Shown in pieces: positions 10,625 through 23,854 of a stretch of DNA of 64,000 nucleotides. The notes below the pieces were generated by a model that had not been told where the DNA came from, did no database searches, and saw nothing but the letters and a program-made list of their open reading frames with translations. Source of the stretch: Himantopus leucocephalus (taxonomy: Eukaryota > Chordata > Aves > Charadriiformes > Recurvirostridae); NCBI GenBank assembly GCA_003993805.1, contig RSEF01000020.1:12457655-12521654 (forward strand), in the 5' to 3' direction. The position numbers were made by a program, and so were the translations under genes. Position 1 is the stretch's first letter; each line of letters opens with the position of its first letter.

Positions 10625-13600
10625 TGTTAATTTTCAGTCCCGAGTTCAGCTAAGTGAACCATTAAAAGTGAAACAAGCAGAGCTGAGCGACAAATTAAGA
10701 CGTGCCTCAGGCAGCCAACACGTTTCTTTTTTAACTTCCATCTGTCGAGTGCCGGGTTCTGAGGGAAAAGGCGCAAAAAAGCGCCTGTGCTTACGAACAG
10801 GTTTTCACTCCTGCTGATAGGCGGCCTTGCTGAGGAAGAGGAGGGAGAGACTGTACGGGCTGTGGGTCATGAATGTGTTACTGGGAATTACTCAGCCTTT
10901 TGAGTCTACCGGCTGACTGGGGAACTATGTGGAAGGGGAAAATAAATCAAATTTAGTTAACAGAGGTGTGTGGAAAGCTGTCTCGGATGAGGGCATTCAT
11001 TTTCCCTTTAATTAAAACCAAGGGCTGGGCTATAATACTTGAGCTTAACTTTCATCTTTAGGCAGGACAGAAAGAGAGACTCTCCAAAATGCCATGTGAA
11101 GCATCCAATATAGATGTTAAGCCATTAGACAGTACAGATACACCCCTGCTACCTAATGAAAGAGCAGGACATTTGTAGCACTACTATTATTTACTGAGTG
11201 GCAGTGCCAGTTAGAAAAAGGAGAATAGAAATACAGCCTGTTCCCCTGAAGGGTTTACATCTAAGAGTGCTTTTTAGCAGTACGGAAATCAATGCATCCC
11301 TCCATTTGCTTATGGCAAACCTAGATGCATGAAAAAAATTACCGACTGACAACCTGAAAAAAACACACTGAAAGGATTTCACTGGCAGTGTGAGAGAAAC
11401 ACCATTTTGGGTTTTAGAGTCATGTAGGGCTCAGGATTTTTTTCACTTTCGTGCAGCTCAGGAAACTAAATGCCTCCGACAGCACCAAATGAAGGACTCT
11501 GTAAGGGCTTCGTGGGAGCCGAGGAGGGCCAGCTGATTAATTCTTTGGGGAAAAAAAAAAGTTCACCTATATCATGGGTAATAATTCCACCTGAAATCTA
11601 CCAGCAAAGGCATTTTTTAAATAGGTACATGAACAGTAAAATGACTTATGGTTAATCTGGGGTATTTCTGCCCAGGAACACTATTCACAAGACGATGTTG
11701 CTCCTGAGACCAACCCTGACCTGGCGGGTGCTTTACAGTTTGTAGGCAATGCTCAGCGCACCATGGGATTAGTTCTTAGAGGAGAAAGAAACAGCAGCGA
11801 GGGAAGTGCCACAAGTGCAAACTGATTGTGATACAGCATTTTTGCCCGAGTTTTGTTTAAATTGGGCTCCCTCTTAATTTCTCAAGTATTAGAAAGAAAC
11901 CTCAGCGCAAATGAGAGTCAGCTCTCCGGTGCAAGGTACTACTTTCAGCAAAGCCCCCTGCACGGGTTACTCGGTGACTGATGAATAGCCCTCTTAGGAA
12001 GACAGTAGGAGGATTACATTGCAGGCTGGCTCGCCCCCTTCCCAACAAAATAAAAGCAAGTTTGGGTACAGGGAGTTTATTATGAACATTTGCATCTAGA
12101 AATGAACACCTGCCAATGTACCTGCTGTAGCACGACCTTTCCTAGCTTGTGCTTTTTAACAGAATCATTTAAGTCTAGCTTTTTTTCAAGGGGTTTGTTT
12201 TAAAAGTGCCTGGTGTGTGCATGTGTGAGCGCTTGTATGAGAGCTGGAAGGCCATTCACCGGTTAGTGAATGGATGTGCATGGTTAAAAAAAGACGACAA
12301 AGCAAACAGAAAAAAGAAAATACTTTAAACAAATGTATAAAGGCGATAACCTGTTGGCAGTTCTTATCTACGATGCTCTGGATACTATGGCTCAAGGTTC
12401 CTGAAACAGCTAGTTCTGAGAGTGGGAAAGCATACGAGGGAAGGACCATTTCCACAAGTGTATTCCACAGCATGTTCCAGCAGGAGCTGGAACTGGATGG
12501 AATATGGTCAAAATTTATGCCCTGCATTCTTAAGTTCAGGAATAATACGTGCTGTCATTTTTGAAACCTATAAATGGAAGCACAAAAGTACGACAGATTT
12601 CTTTAATAAAAATTTCCATTTTTTAAAAATGATTCTGCAAAGTGACGTTTATGTTGAAAAATAAAAAAATTAAAAATGTTCAGGATTGGTCTTCATTTAA
12701 GGTTAAAATTACAGAAGTAGAAAGCTTGTTTAAGACTTTTCTCATATATAGACTTGATGCAAGTTTATTTCAAGCAAAGAACTTTTTAATGAAACGTGAT
12801 TTCAAATGCTTCTCTCTATATTTCATAATTTCAGGAAGAGGCAAAGATTAACAGTAGGGTAAATAGGAGGATCTTTGTATTTTCTTTTCTTTGCGACTTA
12901 CTCTTTGAGTAGAATTTAGTTTTGCCCTTTCATGTCCCAGAGATGTATTGCAGATTTGCCAGCCAAGAAATCCAAATTCAACCTCTGTGACACACGGATT
13001 TTCTGAATTCTCATACCCTTCCTTTTGCATTGGTTTCAATATGAATGTTCCAAAAAAAAAAGATATTTTTCCATTCATTCCTTTAGTTACAGATTGAAGC
13101 TCAGATACCTGCCCACAGCTTTGCCTGCCCGCAGTAATGCCAATTATTTCCAGCATCTGCAGCAGCACGTGCAATACTACAGCTGTAGCAGAAAGCCAAA
13201 GTACCAGGAAGGACATAAACATACCTGAGGGATGTAAACTGAGCAGAGTTTAAAAAAAACATAAATAAAATGCACCGGTCTGTGACAATACCCACACAAT
13301 ACTTAATGCTGGAACATACCTAGAAATTCACTGGGGATTCAGTTCTTTTGGCTTACTTGTTCCCTAATGCATCATCAACTACTTCCTCACTAGCTTGTAA
13401 TAGTTATTCATTGACTAGGCAAAAAAAAAATACTCCAGTAGATACATTGCATGAGATCTTGTCTGAGGATAGCACTATGTAGAGATATTTTTTATTGGTT
13501 TCAACATAACTGTGTATTATATACAATTATTAAAACCCTTTCCGTATGTTGAATTGGAGGTTGATTTTGTTGCTTGGCTAGGGAAAATATTGTTTGTAGC

Positions 13601-15817
13601 AATATCAGCTCTACTGGTGGTGCTGAAATATTAAAAATTATAAGTTATTTATATACAGACTGAGACACAGAAGAGAGATGAGTTCTTCAGAACGTTACAT
13701 ATATAAATTATATACAATGCCTGATTCAAAAAGAAGTTTAATTTGTTAGAAGACATCCACCTGAACTCCTTTAATTTCATTTTTTTCTTTTTAAAAATCA
13801 ATGTTAGCCAACATTTAGAAGAACAATATTGGAATTCTGGCTCAACACTGAAAACAGAAAAAAGTCCCATCAACTATAAACACTGTCTCCCTCTAGCTAT
13901 AACAAAAACAATTATATTTATTGAAGATGAAGATGTGCCTTGAACAAAAGGGAACACCAGATTTTTATTGTAGCAATAAAGACCTTCATCAAATAATTTC
14001 TAAGCTGTTATTTCAATATTTGAGTTCTGAGCATACTCTGCAGGACAGCTGCAGAGTAAAACGTCACCACAGTAAAGTCCCAGCTCTTCATGGCTCTTAG
14101 TGACATTTTTATTTAATTATGTTATGGTACAAATAGTACTGCTTTAACAACAAAATTGCTTAATATAAAAAAAATATCTACAAAAACTTTCCTAACAGGG
14201 TGGTTTGTTCTATTTAAAGAGTGGTCTCTTTTGTGTTGCTTTCTTTATTTGGGTTTTCTGCTGAGACTTCTTTGAGATCTGGATCAAAGTTACAGTTTAA
14301 TTTTATTTTGCATTGGGCAGTGTAACTTATCACATGTAAACTTGCAGCAGGGAAATAAATATCCCCTCACCTTAAGTGCTCATTTATTGTTCTCGATCTG
14401 TCACACTTGATTAAAATATAGAGCTTGCCTCCCAGGCTGAAATTAGCTTTTCATTTTAAGTGACTAGCATTCAGGTCTGAAAAATAACAGCCCATTTGTT
14501 TCAATATTTACCATGTCCATTCAGAAGGGGCTTACATTATGGCCAATTAGTAGTTAATTGTGATCCATAATTCAGACATTTGCTTGCTATTTGGCAATGC
14601 AGAAATTGGGCTGCGCACTCCCCTCCCTACAGGGCTCTGTGCCTTTCACTGAGAGACGAGTCGTGACATGGGCTTGGGACGGTGCTGCAACAACTGTCAA
14701 AGCCTGGCATACGTTAATCTTGGGAAGAGAGGGAAAGACAGACAGTGTTTAAGTTGTTTAGGAGTGCATTTGAAAGTCTATTTGAAAAATTGGCCAGGCA
14801 CTTGCGTTGAACGCCTGCTCTGGGGCTGCGGAGGTGTCCGCTGCAGAATTCAAGTTCAAGACAACAAACATCCGCTCCTGCTTTCTACTTGTTGGAGCCC
14901 ATCTCCTCAAGGTTGTGTCTATGCAAGCCACTTATGCAGTGTTGCTTGCTAGCTTTTCTGTCTCCAAGTACGTGTATGGGAAGAGGCAGAAACAATTTTA
15001 CTGTCGAAATACATCCAAGAAAGAGCCCCAGGCATGCATCCTGCATTGAAGAAGGAATTGGTGTCTCCGCTCAGCCATATGCTCAAAGCCATTTAATATC
15101 TGGTTATGGTCAAATGAAAGCCAGATACTCAGTCCAGCCCGTATTCCTCCAGTAGTCTGAACTGGAGAGCTGATGGGCATCCACAGATCCCATCTGAGTG
15201 ATTTGCATGACAGGAGGTTTCACGTTCAAAGCTGGAAACCCACTTACAGAGGAATGCCAGGCTTTCTTTCAAAAGACACACATAGTACTGCGGGGGGAAG
15301 AAAATTTAAAATCTTTTCATTTAGTTGATTTTTCAGAGGTATTGCTCTTAGCAAGGGCGTTCTGAACTATCCATAAAGGGTACAAGCATCCAGCAAAGCT
15401 GGACGAGACACTCCTTCCAGTCTCAAAAACAGCTCAGAAATCAAGAATGTATAAGACAAACTGGGTGCAACAACACTTGGCAGGTGGCCTTCTCCACTGC
15501 AGCGTGGCCAGTGCTGCCTCCAAAAGGAAGCAGGCTTTGTTAATAATTCCACAAAGGCGGCTTTCCTCCTGAGCTCCGCACACGACTTTGCTGTCTGCCC
15601 CTGCAGAGTTTGGGAAGTCCTCAGTGCCACCCATGAGCAGCCACGTTCAGCGGTGCGAAGCCTACAGGGCTCACTCACCAGGACTTAAATCTTATGCTGA
15701 CAGTTTACTGCTTTCCATTTAAAAACATCATTCTCCTGGATTATTGTCATCGCTACGGGCAGAGCTTTGTGCCAGAAGGCAAGGGGAATAACAACTTTCA
15801 AACAACTTTATTTTAAC
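10625..15817. other. Non-coding DNA, no gene seen
   Basis: Unique-looking sequence with no young repeat. Two stretches look like possible conserved non-coding DNA from dense ATTA/TAAT homeodomain-type cores and balanced composition: about 10850-11060 and 14440-14620. This is impression only. Several AT-rich low-complexity runs occur near 12600-12680, 13500-13650 and 14110-14180. Confidence 0.5.
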
Positions 15818-16161
15818 AGCTCTTCCAGTGGACTATAGTTCTGAAGACAGTTTTGATAAAGAAGGTGGTAGCAGGATTGAATTCTCAGAGCAATCAGTCT
15901 CCCAAATGGAAGAAAATATGAATAACAAGAGATTGAAGTACACCCAAGTTGTTTTTCCCATGCTGTCTTACTCATCTCCCAGCTTCTGTTCTTCTCTCCC
16001 CCCTATCTGTCCTTGTTTATTATTTTCAGAGTTGTTTTACAAGAAAAAAAGGACTTCCAGAAATGTGCCCTCAGTACCAGATTCTCAGCAATTTCAGCAA
16101 GGACTGCTGCTGATCTACGTCATAATTGGCGCTCAAGCGTTTCTGAGGTTCTCTTAATAAA
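15818..16161 (+). other. Weak terminal-exon candidate with poly(A) signal
   Basis: A TTTATTTTAACAG acceptor-like site ends at about 15818. It is followed by a frame that stays open to TAA-TAA at 16155-16160, overlapped by an AATAAA at 16156-16161. The first part is serine- and acid-rich (VDYSSEDSFDKEGGSRIEFS). The middle is a strong pyrimidine tract ending in TTATTTTCAG at 16029, which would itself be a better acceptor, making the upstream frame intronic. No family is recognised and no good donor is present. A coding last exon with its poly(A) signal on the stop codon would be unusual, so a non-coding RNA 3' exon starting at 16030 is an alternative. Confidence 0.15.
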
Positions 16162-18879
16162 GGCCCTTTCCAAATAACTCATGGCACAGAGTCATAAAGA
16201 AAAAATACCAACCACCAACATCACCTGACAAAGTAGCCACTTAGAGATCATCATTTTAATTACATATTTTAAGAGGCAACGCTGAGAAGCTGATTTTGTC
16301 ACAAAGCTTTGTGCCTAGAGAAGGGGATTATTCAGCGATGACGGTTTTACCCTTAAACAGCAAAGAGATTTATTGAGATGTACTGTGACAACTACCAAAT
16401 TACAGCTGTGGAAGCATTTGTGTGAAATATCCAGCCACAGAGGCTTTGCTAATCAGTGGTATCTCGTGGTTTTTTTATTAGCACCGCACCTGTGATGCCT
16501 ATGAAATGATAGCGTCGCTTGTCTGTAATACAGTATTGTTAAATGCATCTAATCTGTGGGATCTCAAACTGTTTTGCAATAGATTAGTATTTTAGTGGGC
16601 TTTCCCGCCCTCCCCTCCTGCTTTTGGTGGTAAATTGCAGGCTGGGTGATGTGTGGAAATAGGAATTTAAAACAAAGCTGCTTTTTTAAAAAAAAAAACC
16701 CAGACAAACAAAAACCCCCAAAACAAAACCCAAACAACAAGGTTTCTAATGCAGGTCTTTACAAGTCAGGTACTGGTGCCTTTAAGGTTCTTAATGGTAT
16801 CAACCTGAGTTGTGGTATTTTTTTAAATGTGATTTTATTTATTTACATGATACAATATCCATTCATTGTTTTCAATACTATAATTTTTTTTTTTTTTTAG
16901 GTTTTACTACAGAAAGTGACCTGAGTTGTAGGAGATTAAATGACTTATCCCTGGACACGTATTAGGCCAACAGGAAAGTAGGGCAGAAAAGGACCACTGG
17001 TTTTTGAAAGCAGCGAGGGCAAAGAATAATAAGTAAAAACCGGAGTGAATTGCCCGGGATGTGGGACCGGAGGTATCTGGAGTCCCTGGACTAAAAAGAC
17101 TTGTACTTGGCAGATGGATACAGGGAGTAGCACAAAAGGAGTCTGAGCCTGGAGACATTTAACAGAGGAGAATGGTCTATTGAAGGTCATAGGGCTACAA
17201 AGAGCCATCAGTGAATTTTAAGGAGCTTTGGAGGTGGTAACTTTCGGTGCCCTCCCAAATAGCTGCCTCAGCAGCTGGAAGGGCGGACATGTCCGGGTAC
17301 AAGCGTGTGCTGTGCCTGTTACCTGCCTCTCCCGCTGAGCTGCAGAGACGACCTCATGCCGCAAACCCCTCTCATGAATTTTTAAGTCTTACACAGGAGA
17401 GACATGTTCAGTTTGTACTTGAAGGAAAAGTTCATTCTCTGCTACAGTTACTTGAAAAATCTCTCAAAACACACACCAACCACCCCCCAAAAAACCCACC
17501 GCACCAAATGCAAAGGAAGACCCAACCACCTTTCATTGCCGCTCCACTTTTTGCTAAATAACTCACACGTACAGGTAGTATATTTAGTTTCAGAATGACT
17601 TGAGGGGAACCAATTAAAACATGCAGCTGGTGAGGCAAAGGCAAATACCTAGAAAACACAGTGCCTAGCGGTCCCTCAAGGCTGAATACAGAACAAGAGA
17701 ATCGTGCTTCCTGAGGCTCTTAGCTAAAAGACTTTATTGTCTCTAAAGGTTAGTTAAAGTGAGTTAAACTAAATTATTTTACAACAATAAGATGCAATTT
17801 ATGAAAGATAAATAATTTCCTCCTTTCTGAAACAGGAGAGCTTGTCGCTCCAGAACATCCTATACCAAGTTCCACAGCACACTACTACATCTGGGTACGA
17901 TCATCCACTTTGTTTTTGCTTCCAACAGCTTATTTCACAGATGATGGGTGTGTGTACATGTGATAAATACCTTGAACTGCATTAAATGCCACATTCCATC
18001 CCTATTTCCAAGAACATCCTCCCAACAAGAACACGGGTGGTTCACGTTATCCTGAAGCGTTTTTATTTTGCAGAACTTCTGCCCCTCATCGGTAGGGAGA
18101 GCTCCTGAGCTCTGCACTAGCTGTGCCTGTGCTACAGGAGAAGATACACAGCAGTTCTCACCACCTTCCTCCACACACTCAGATTTTCTTTCAATGCAAA
18201 GCCAGAAACACAGAGAAATGCCACCCAGGCATTACACATTCAGCTAAAGTGAACAGAGCGCAGGGCAAATCACACAGCGCTGTCCCATATTATTGAGGAA
18301 AACAAGCTGTCAGACAGCTAGGTAGATTTAAAATGAATGGGCAATGCCCCAGCAAAAACCCAACTGCACTGCAAGCAAACTCTGATAACACAGCAGTTCC
18401 CTCCAAACCAGCACCAGGGCAGGCAAGAGAATAATGCATATTTCCCAAGAAGCGCTGAGATTGCCCTTCTTTCTCAAAATACAGAAATCCATTTAAATGT
18501 CTCTGCGAGCCAGAAAGAGAAGCCACTTACCAGAATAACCGGGTCCTGCCATGCTGAGGGCACTCATGGACAAGAGCTGTTGGCTTTCACGCGGGCTCTG
18601 CAGCACTGCCTCCGTACGACTGCCCAAACCACCGGCCGGCGGCTGTGGCAGGAAGAAGAACAATTCACTCCTCTCCAGGTGCTAGGGAAGGGTGTGATCA
18701 ACACAACACAACTTCTCCAACTAAAAATGCTGCTTAAACTGATACATGTTCCTAAAAATTTAGGGCAAATTAAACAAAAAAAAAAGGTATTCTTCAATGA
18801 AATGGGTAAATTCCTTGCCTAGAGAAGCAGGTATGGCCCAATTACCCACAGCCTTGGGCATTGCAGCAGGTTGGCTTTA
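16162..18879. other. Non-coding DNA, no gene seen
   Basis: Ordinary AT-rich sequence with A-rich runs near 16687-16740 and a T run near 16885-16899. The 161-codon plus-strand open frame starting at 18337 has no motif, signal peptide or splice context and is judged a chance frame. Confidence 0.55.
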
Positions 18880-19060
18880 GCATCTATGGAGATTCAAGCT
18901 TTTAATGGAAACTTCCTAAGTGACTGAGTATTTAGAAGGAATTTCTCCCAGGTGGTTTCTCTGATGTCTAAGAAGGTGTTAATTGATCCTGCAGCTGGGA
19001 TCAATTAGTGAATTGATTCCTGAGCTGCGCATTGGAGGGTCTCTTTCCTTAGTAGAGCAG
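18880..19060 (-). pseudogene. Probable decayed C2H2 zinc-finger coding relic
   Basis: On the minus strand the frame through 18964-18966 reads HLLRHQRNHLGEIPSKYS (18925-18978). This lines up with the second half of a C2H2 finger plus its linker: LLRHQR-x-H-x-GE-x-P-x-K-C. The two zinc-binding histidines are present (18964-18966 and 18952-18954) and the linker is partly kept. The same frame continues YSVT, a stop, EVSIKSLNLHRC, spaced as a following finger (CxxCGKxFxxSxNLxRH) whose cysteines and first histidine are lost. Upstream to about 19060 the frame has weak similarity to a preceding finger and another stop. It can encode no working protein. It could be a processed or exonic remnant of a zinc-finger gene. 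The single linker match is the main evidence. Confidence 0.42.
18980..19007. repeat. 10-bp perfect hairpin followed by a related direct repeat
   Basis: TAATTGATCC (18980-18989), the 8-nt loop TGCAGCTG and GGATCAATTA (18998-19007) form a perfect dyad. The related AATTGATTCC follows at 19011-19020, giving three related units in about 40 bp. It lies within the upstream part of the suspected zinc-finger relic. Confidence 0.65.
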
Positions 19061-22000
19061 CCAATGAATGTGATCACATTTTGTCCATATTTCCCTCTGC
19101 AAAAACATTTTATCAGAAGGTTTCCAAATAACTTCTTAAAAAAAGGGCAGGAATATTAGGCAGTCTTCACAGAAAGACTAATATTTAAAGAGAACTAAAT
19201 TCCTTTCCCCTCACCCAACCTCTTTATGTAATTTCTTTAGAGTTAATTTAGTGCATATTAGCACAACAGCAGAGGTAAAAATTCTGAGTCATCTTTCCTC
19301 TGGCTGCCCTGTGGAGCTCTGACCCTGTAATGTTTAACAAGCAAGTGGAAGTTAGTAAATCTTAAAACAAAAATTAGGAAACAAACAGCCATACCAGAAA
19401 TTCTGTAAAACAAATCCATTCATGTGAAATCATGACATTAGTGTTCAAGACCTTGAGATGTGCAAATCACATCTTTTGGATGAAAGATTCTATTGAGTAT
19501 AAAACGCCATCTTCCAAAACAAACGTGGACACTCATGGAAGTGACTAAAGAAACTTTTGAACAAACAAAAGGTTAGTAAAGCAAGATAAGCACCACCACA
19601 AGATGCAATTTGTGTTCTGAACTCTGATAATTGCATAATTGGAACATATAACACCCCTTCTCACTGCAAGTTCATTTTCTCTCATTCTCTTATGTTTCTT
19701 ATTTTTTCTGTGGTTTCCCTTTCAGTTTTGGAAAATTAGGAGGGAAGAGAGAACAATGAAACTGTTGCGAAATGGCCAAATGCTTGATTTAATGCCACTT
19801 CCTTTGCAGAACAGAAGTCATCGGTTCGGTCCGTGCATGGAAGTATTTTAATTTAAAAACATAATAAACCTTTAGAAAAGCATTAATATTTGATTACTAA
19901 GTGGTGTTATTATACTAGTGCCACTTCTTTTTAAAAATATTGGCTCTAAAAAGTTATAGATTAAGCAGCTAGAGGATAAACCGTAAGCACTAGTTGAAAG
20001 TCCCTAGAATGGCTTGCAGAGAGGGGTGGCTTATTGGCCATTAAATTAGTCCATAGTCTGGATCTTAACAGCTCACAAAGAAAGCTGTAAAATGAATCAG
20101 AGGGCTGCCTGTTAGTAGTTCAGTTTTGGTATGTAAAGAGGAATGATTAGGATGTGAAGAAACAAAACAGAATGGCAAATTAAAAACACAAAGTGGAACG
20201 GCTCCAGAAAGAGACAGAGAGACACTGTTTGCTGGGAAAGCCAACAACCTGAGGGTCAGGCATTTTTGTCTTTGTTTTTATTTTTGATATATGAAAAGGC
20301 AGAATAGGGAACTGAATGCAGGATCTTGAATTTTTACCACTGGATTACTAGCTATTCTGGATTAGGTCTCAATCTCATATTTTGTGAAGGAACGCCAACA
20401 ATTTAGGTGCCGCCTCTGTTCCTCATCTTCCTCAGAAATATCCATTGGCAGTGACAAATGAATAGAATTAGGAAGAACACTTAATTCTCCAAAAATTTTG
20501 GTCCAGAGAAACTAATTTCCTACCATGCTGTACTCCAGAGCTATTTTATTTGCCAAACGTTACTTTATAGAAAGACCTTTAAGGAAAGATGATGAACAGT
20601 CTCGCTTGACTGCAATAGATGGAGCTGCTCAGTTAAACTCTTGCCCTGGAGGCATCATCTGTAGCTCCCAGCACAGCACGAGGTTTCCATCACTCGTGAA
20701 CCTCTGTGGTCACTTTGCAGCTCTTCTGTGCCTCTTGCTTCTCTACTGAAGTGGTGATTTACAATTTTTCCCCGATTCAGTGTGATTCAATAAAATACTG
20801 CAGGCAGAAGGAGGGTGAGGATCTGGCATTCGGGATACAAAGAGATACCACTTTTTGTTTGGAACAAGCATTTAAGTATCTCATACTGCACAGTTAACAT
20901 CACATTTCTGCTCTCTTCTTACGAGGAACATCAGGAAAAGTTCTGTTTGAGTCAAGGAAATTACACCTGAGAAAAAATAAAAGGTATAAGCAAAGTGAGA
21001 ATTAAACGTAAGCGTGTGCCAGCAGTTGCAGTGTGAGAGAATTAATACGGCTTTTGTGGGTCCTGGGTAATGATTATACCCCTGCAATAATTATGCTCTG
21101 ATTTTTCTACCTTGCAATTCTTTTGTGTCACTACTGACCCTGGTTTTGGTAACACAGTCTTTCATTCCGGCTATGAAAATGCATCTATTTACAGTCAGAA
21201 CAGACTGCACACAAGTAACAGAGAGTTTTCCTATTAAACTCTATTTAGTTTCACACCTGTTGTCCAAATAAGAGGTAACACAGAGAACACAAAATGGCAG
21301 GTGTAGCTGTCCTCACTAATGCAGTGGCAAATCTCAGTCTTTCCACTTCTGTTTTGCATCCAGGAAGGTCCTACCATTAAATCCTCCAACCCATTGCCTT
21401 GTTGAATACGGACTTTTTCTTTTTCCCTAAAAAACCCCATTCCTTCCATGCGGCAAAATATTATACATAGCTCAGACCTAAAGAATGCTAGGAAAAAAAC
21501 CCACACAACACAACAAAACCTGACTCTTCTCTGGGGATCCATCAGGAGTAATTACCTCCCCAGCCTGGGTTCAGCTGGGGATCCTCTCAACACAGGCACA
21601 CACATTTTCCTGCAGAAAACAAACATTTCTGCTGGCTCTGATCCTGACGCCTTGCAGGTTCGGGCGTGAGGTGTGGGAGCCGCAGGAAAGTGATGCTGTG
21701 TCTCGCTAAAGCGGCAGATTGCTGCTCTGCACCTGCAGTCATCATCCCTTGGGCAGCCCCACTGCATGCCGGCGGGCGACTGCCAGTCTGTCAGCGGCAG
21801 CGAGACAGACAGACTTTTAGAAAAAGTGTCTTTAGTCACAAAAGTTCTGTCAATGGTGTTTCTGAAGTCACGGTTATTTATTTTCTCTCATTTTCTCATT
21901 CTCTTTTCTTTTTCTATTAGCTCTGGACACATTTTCAAATAGACAATCGAGGAAAAAATATTTTCAGTAGCTTTATTGTGAAGCACTTGGCATTCTTTGT

Positions 22001-23534
22001 TCCTCTCTCTTTAAGGGTAATGTGCCTTTTTATAATAGAGGGGGTCTTATGAGTCTCCTGAAATGATAAAATCAGATCATTTACATGTGGGAATTGCCAG
22101 CTGGAGAGGAGAAGACATACGCCTGTGTTCAAGAAAAGTTTCACATGACGTTAAAAGAAACCATCTGCTTTTTCTTTTTTGTTCTTGTTTAAGAACAGCT
22201 TGTGTTTGCAGATCACAATTTAACACATGGTAATAACCTACAGGACTTTGTGAAGCATGGATCTTGTTTTCCTGCATGCATAAAAAAACATAAAAGATTG
22301 GGAAGAAGACATTTACTTCTGATCACTGTCTTTTTGCGCTTGGTTATGTTTTCGCAATGGCTGTAACACTGCAGTAAAATCCCACTGATGGGTATAAAAT
22401 GTAATGTAAGGCACAGATACTAATTTATACTATACGCTCAAGTAGAGCTGAGCTTTTCTTTCTTCAGTGCATATGCAGCCAGCTTCTGATTGTGATAGGC
22501 AAACAAATTATTAATCTGCTCGTAGTGTAGACTAAGGTTTCCATAGCGTTAGGAGCTTCAGTCGCACTAGTGATGAAAATATCCCTATCAGCTACGGAAC
22601 GGCTTCGAGGAATTCCCTCCAGCCCGTTCTAAAGACCATTTCATTAGCTGTCTCTTTTAGTGAGTGATTTTCTTTGCAGGCTGGCAGTAACTAGAGGTAA
22701 GGTATATATGATATTGCATGAGTGATGGCTGGCCCCTCCGGGGGCAGTTTAGCGTAACCTTCACACATACTGGCCCATTCATTTTTTTGCTCATCTGCTC
22801 TGCGGCATTTCTGAGCCAGGGCAGATAGATGATCATAAACAAAATGCCAGATTTCCAGGCGGATTTTAATTTGCTTGGCTGTAAAGAATTCACTTTTGTT
22901 TCATGTTTCAGCAGAGCTTTGGGGCCCCGTCTTATCTTTTCTTAAGCCCCTTCATGATCCCTTAAGTCAGTGAAGAGTTCGAAGTGCGTAGCACAAGGCA
23001 GGACTTCTTAGTGCCATTTATCCAGGATTTTCAACAGAATACCCTGCAGTAATATACGAATGTCTGATTTAAGGGTCATGTCTTTGGCTCCCCGTGTAGC
23101 CCGGATTGGAGTCTACCTCTTATTGGGTTTTACATTTATATATCTTTTTAGGCGTTTTAGTCTGTGCAACTGTCTGCCAAAAAACCCTGGCAGAATGAAG
23201 TACTAACAGAAGTTAGTGAACTTGAACAATGGATTTTTCCTCTGGATTGCAAGTCTGGCTGAATCTCTTGTTGAAATAATGCACTTTAGTGAGTCTTAAG
23301 AAAGGTAGGAAATTATTGAGGGAATTTCCCCTCCCTGCGCTGTTCCTTGTCCCTTTCCTATACCCCTTAGAACATCTGATGATTTGGTCTGGCACATGAA
23401 TGATCCCATATGTACCATTATGATATCAGACATCTGCTACCCATCAAGATGTCAGCTTAATTTGAAAAGAAAGCATCTATAAACACATGCACAAGCACTA
23501 GCCAGAATGCTTTGTGACCTTTGGATGTTTACTT
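19061..23534. other. Non-coding DNA, no gene seen
   Basis: AT-rich unique sequence. A stretch around 22330-22930 has the even composition and ATTA-type cores often seen in conserved non-coding DNA, but that is impression only. A GC-richer patch occurs at 21540-21800. No RNA gene or young repeat was recognised. Confidence 0.5.
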
Positions 23535-23854
23535 TAAAGGCCTACAGGAAAGCTGGGGAGGGACACTTTATCAGGGAGTGTAGCGATAGGATGAGGGGTA
23601 GCGGTTTTAAACTGAAAGAGGGGAGATTTAGATTAGATATTAGGAAGAAATTCTTGACTGTGAGGGTGGTGAGGCCCTGGCCCAGGTTGCCCCGAGAAGC
23701 TGTGGCTGCCCCATCCCTGGAGGTGTTCAAGGCCAGGTTGGACGGGGCTTGGAGCAACCTGGGCTGGTGGGAGGTGTCCCTGCCCAGGGCAGGGGGTTGG
23801 AAAGAGATGATCTTTAAGGTCCCTTCCAACTCTAACTGTTCTACGATTCTATGA
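23535..23854 (+). mobile_element. CR1: CR1 LINE fragment with intact 3' end
   Basis: About 320 bp matching the end of CR1 ORF2 and its 3' UTR. Successive landmarks are CCTACAGGAAAGCTGGGGAG, GATTTAGATTAGATATTAGG, GAGGGTGGTGAGGCCCTGG, GAAGCTGTGGCTGCCCC, AAGGCCAGGTTGGACGGG, TGTCCCTGCCCAGGGCAGGG, GATGATCTTTAAGGTCCC and the terminal TTCTACGATTCTATGAA. The frame from the ORF2 end is visible as [16 protein letters not shown]. The copy is 5'-truncated, as most CR1 insertions are, and is close to its neighbour at 42996, so both belong to the same or sister subfamilies. No target-site duplication is evident, as is usual for CR1. Confidence 0.95.

Noticed and set aside
18337..18822. 161-codon open frame, plus strand
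   Set aside because: No domain, no signal or membrane segment, no splice context. Composition follows the local DNA and the start is arbitrary.
23542..23829. Open frames on both strands at 23.5-23.85 kb
   Set aside because: Fully explained by the CR1 element. They are fragments of ORF2 and its antisense.
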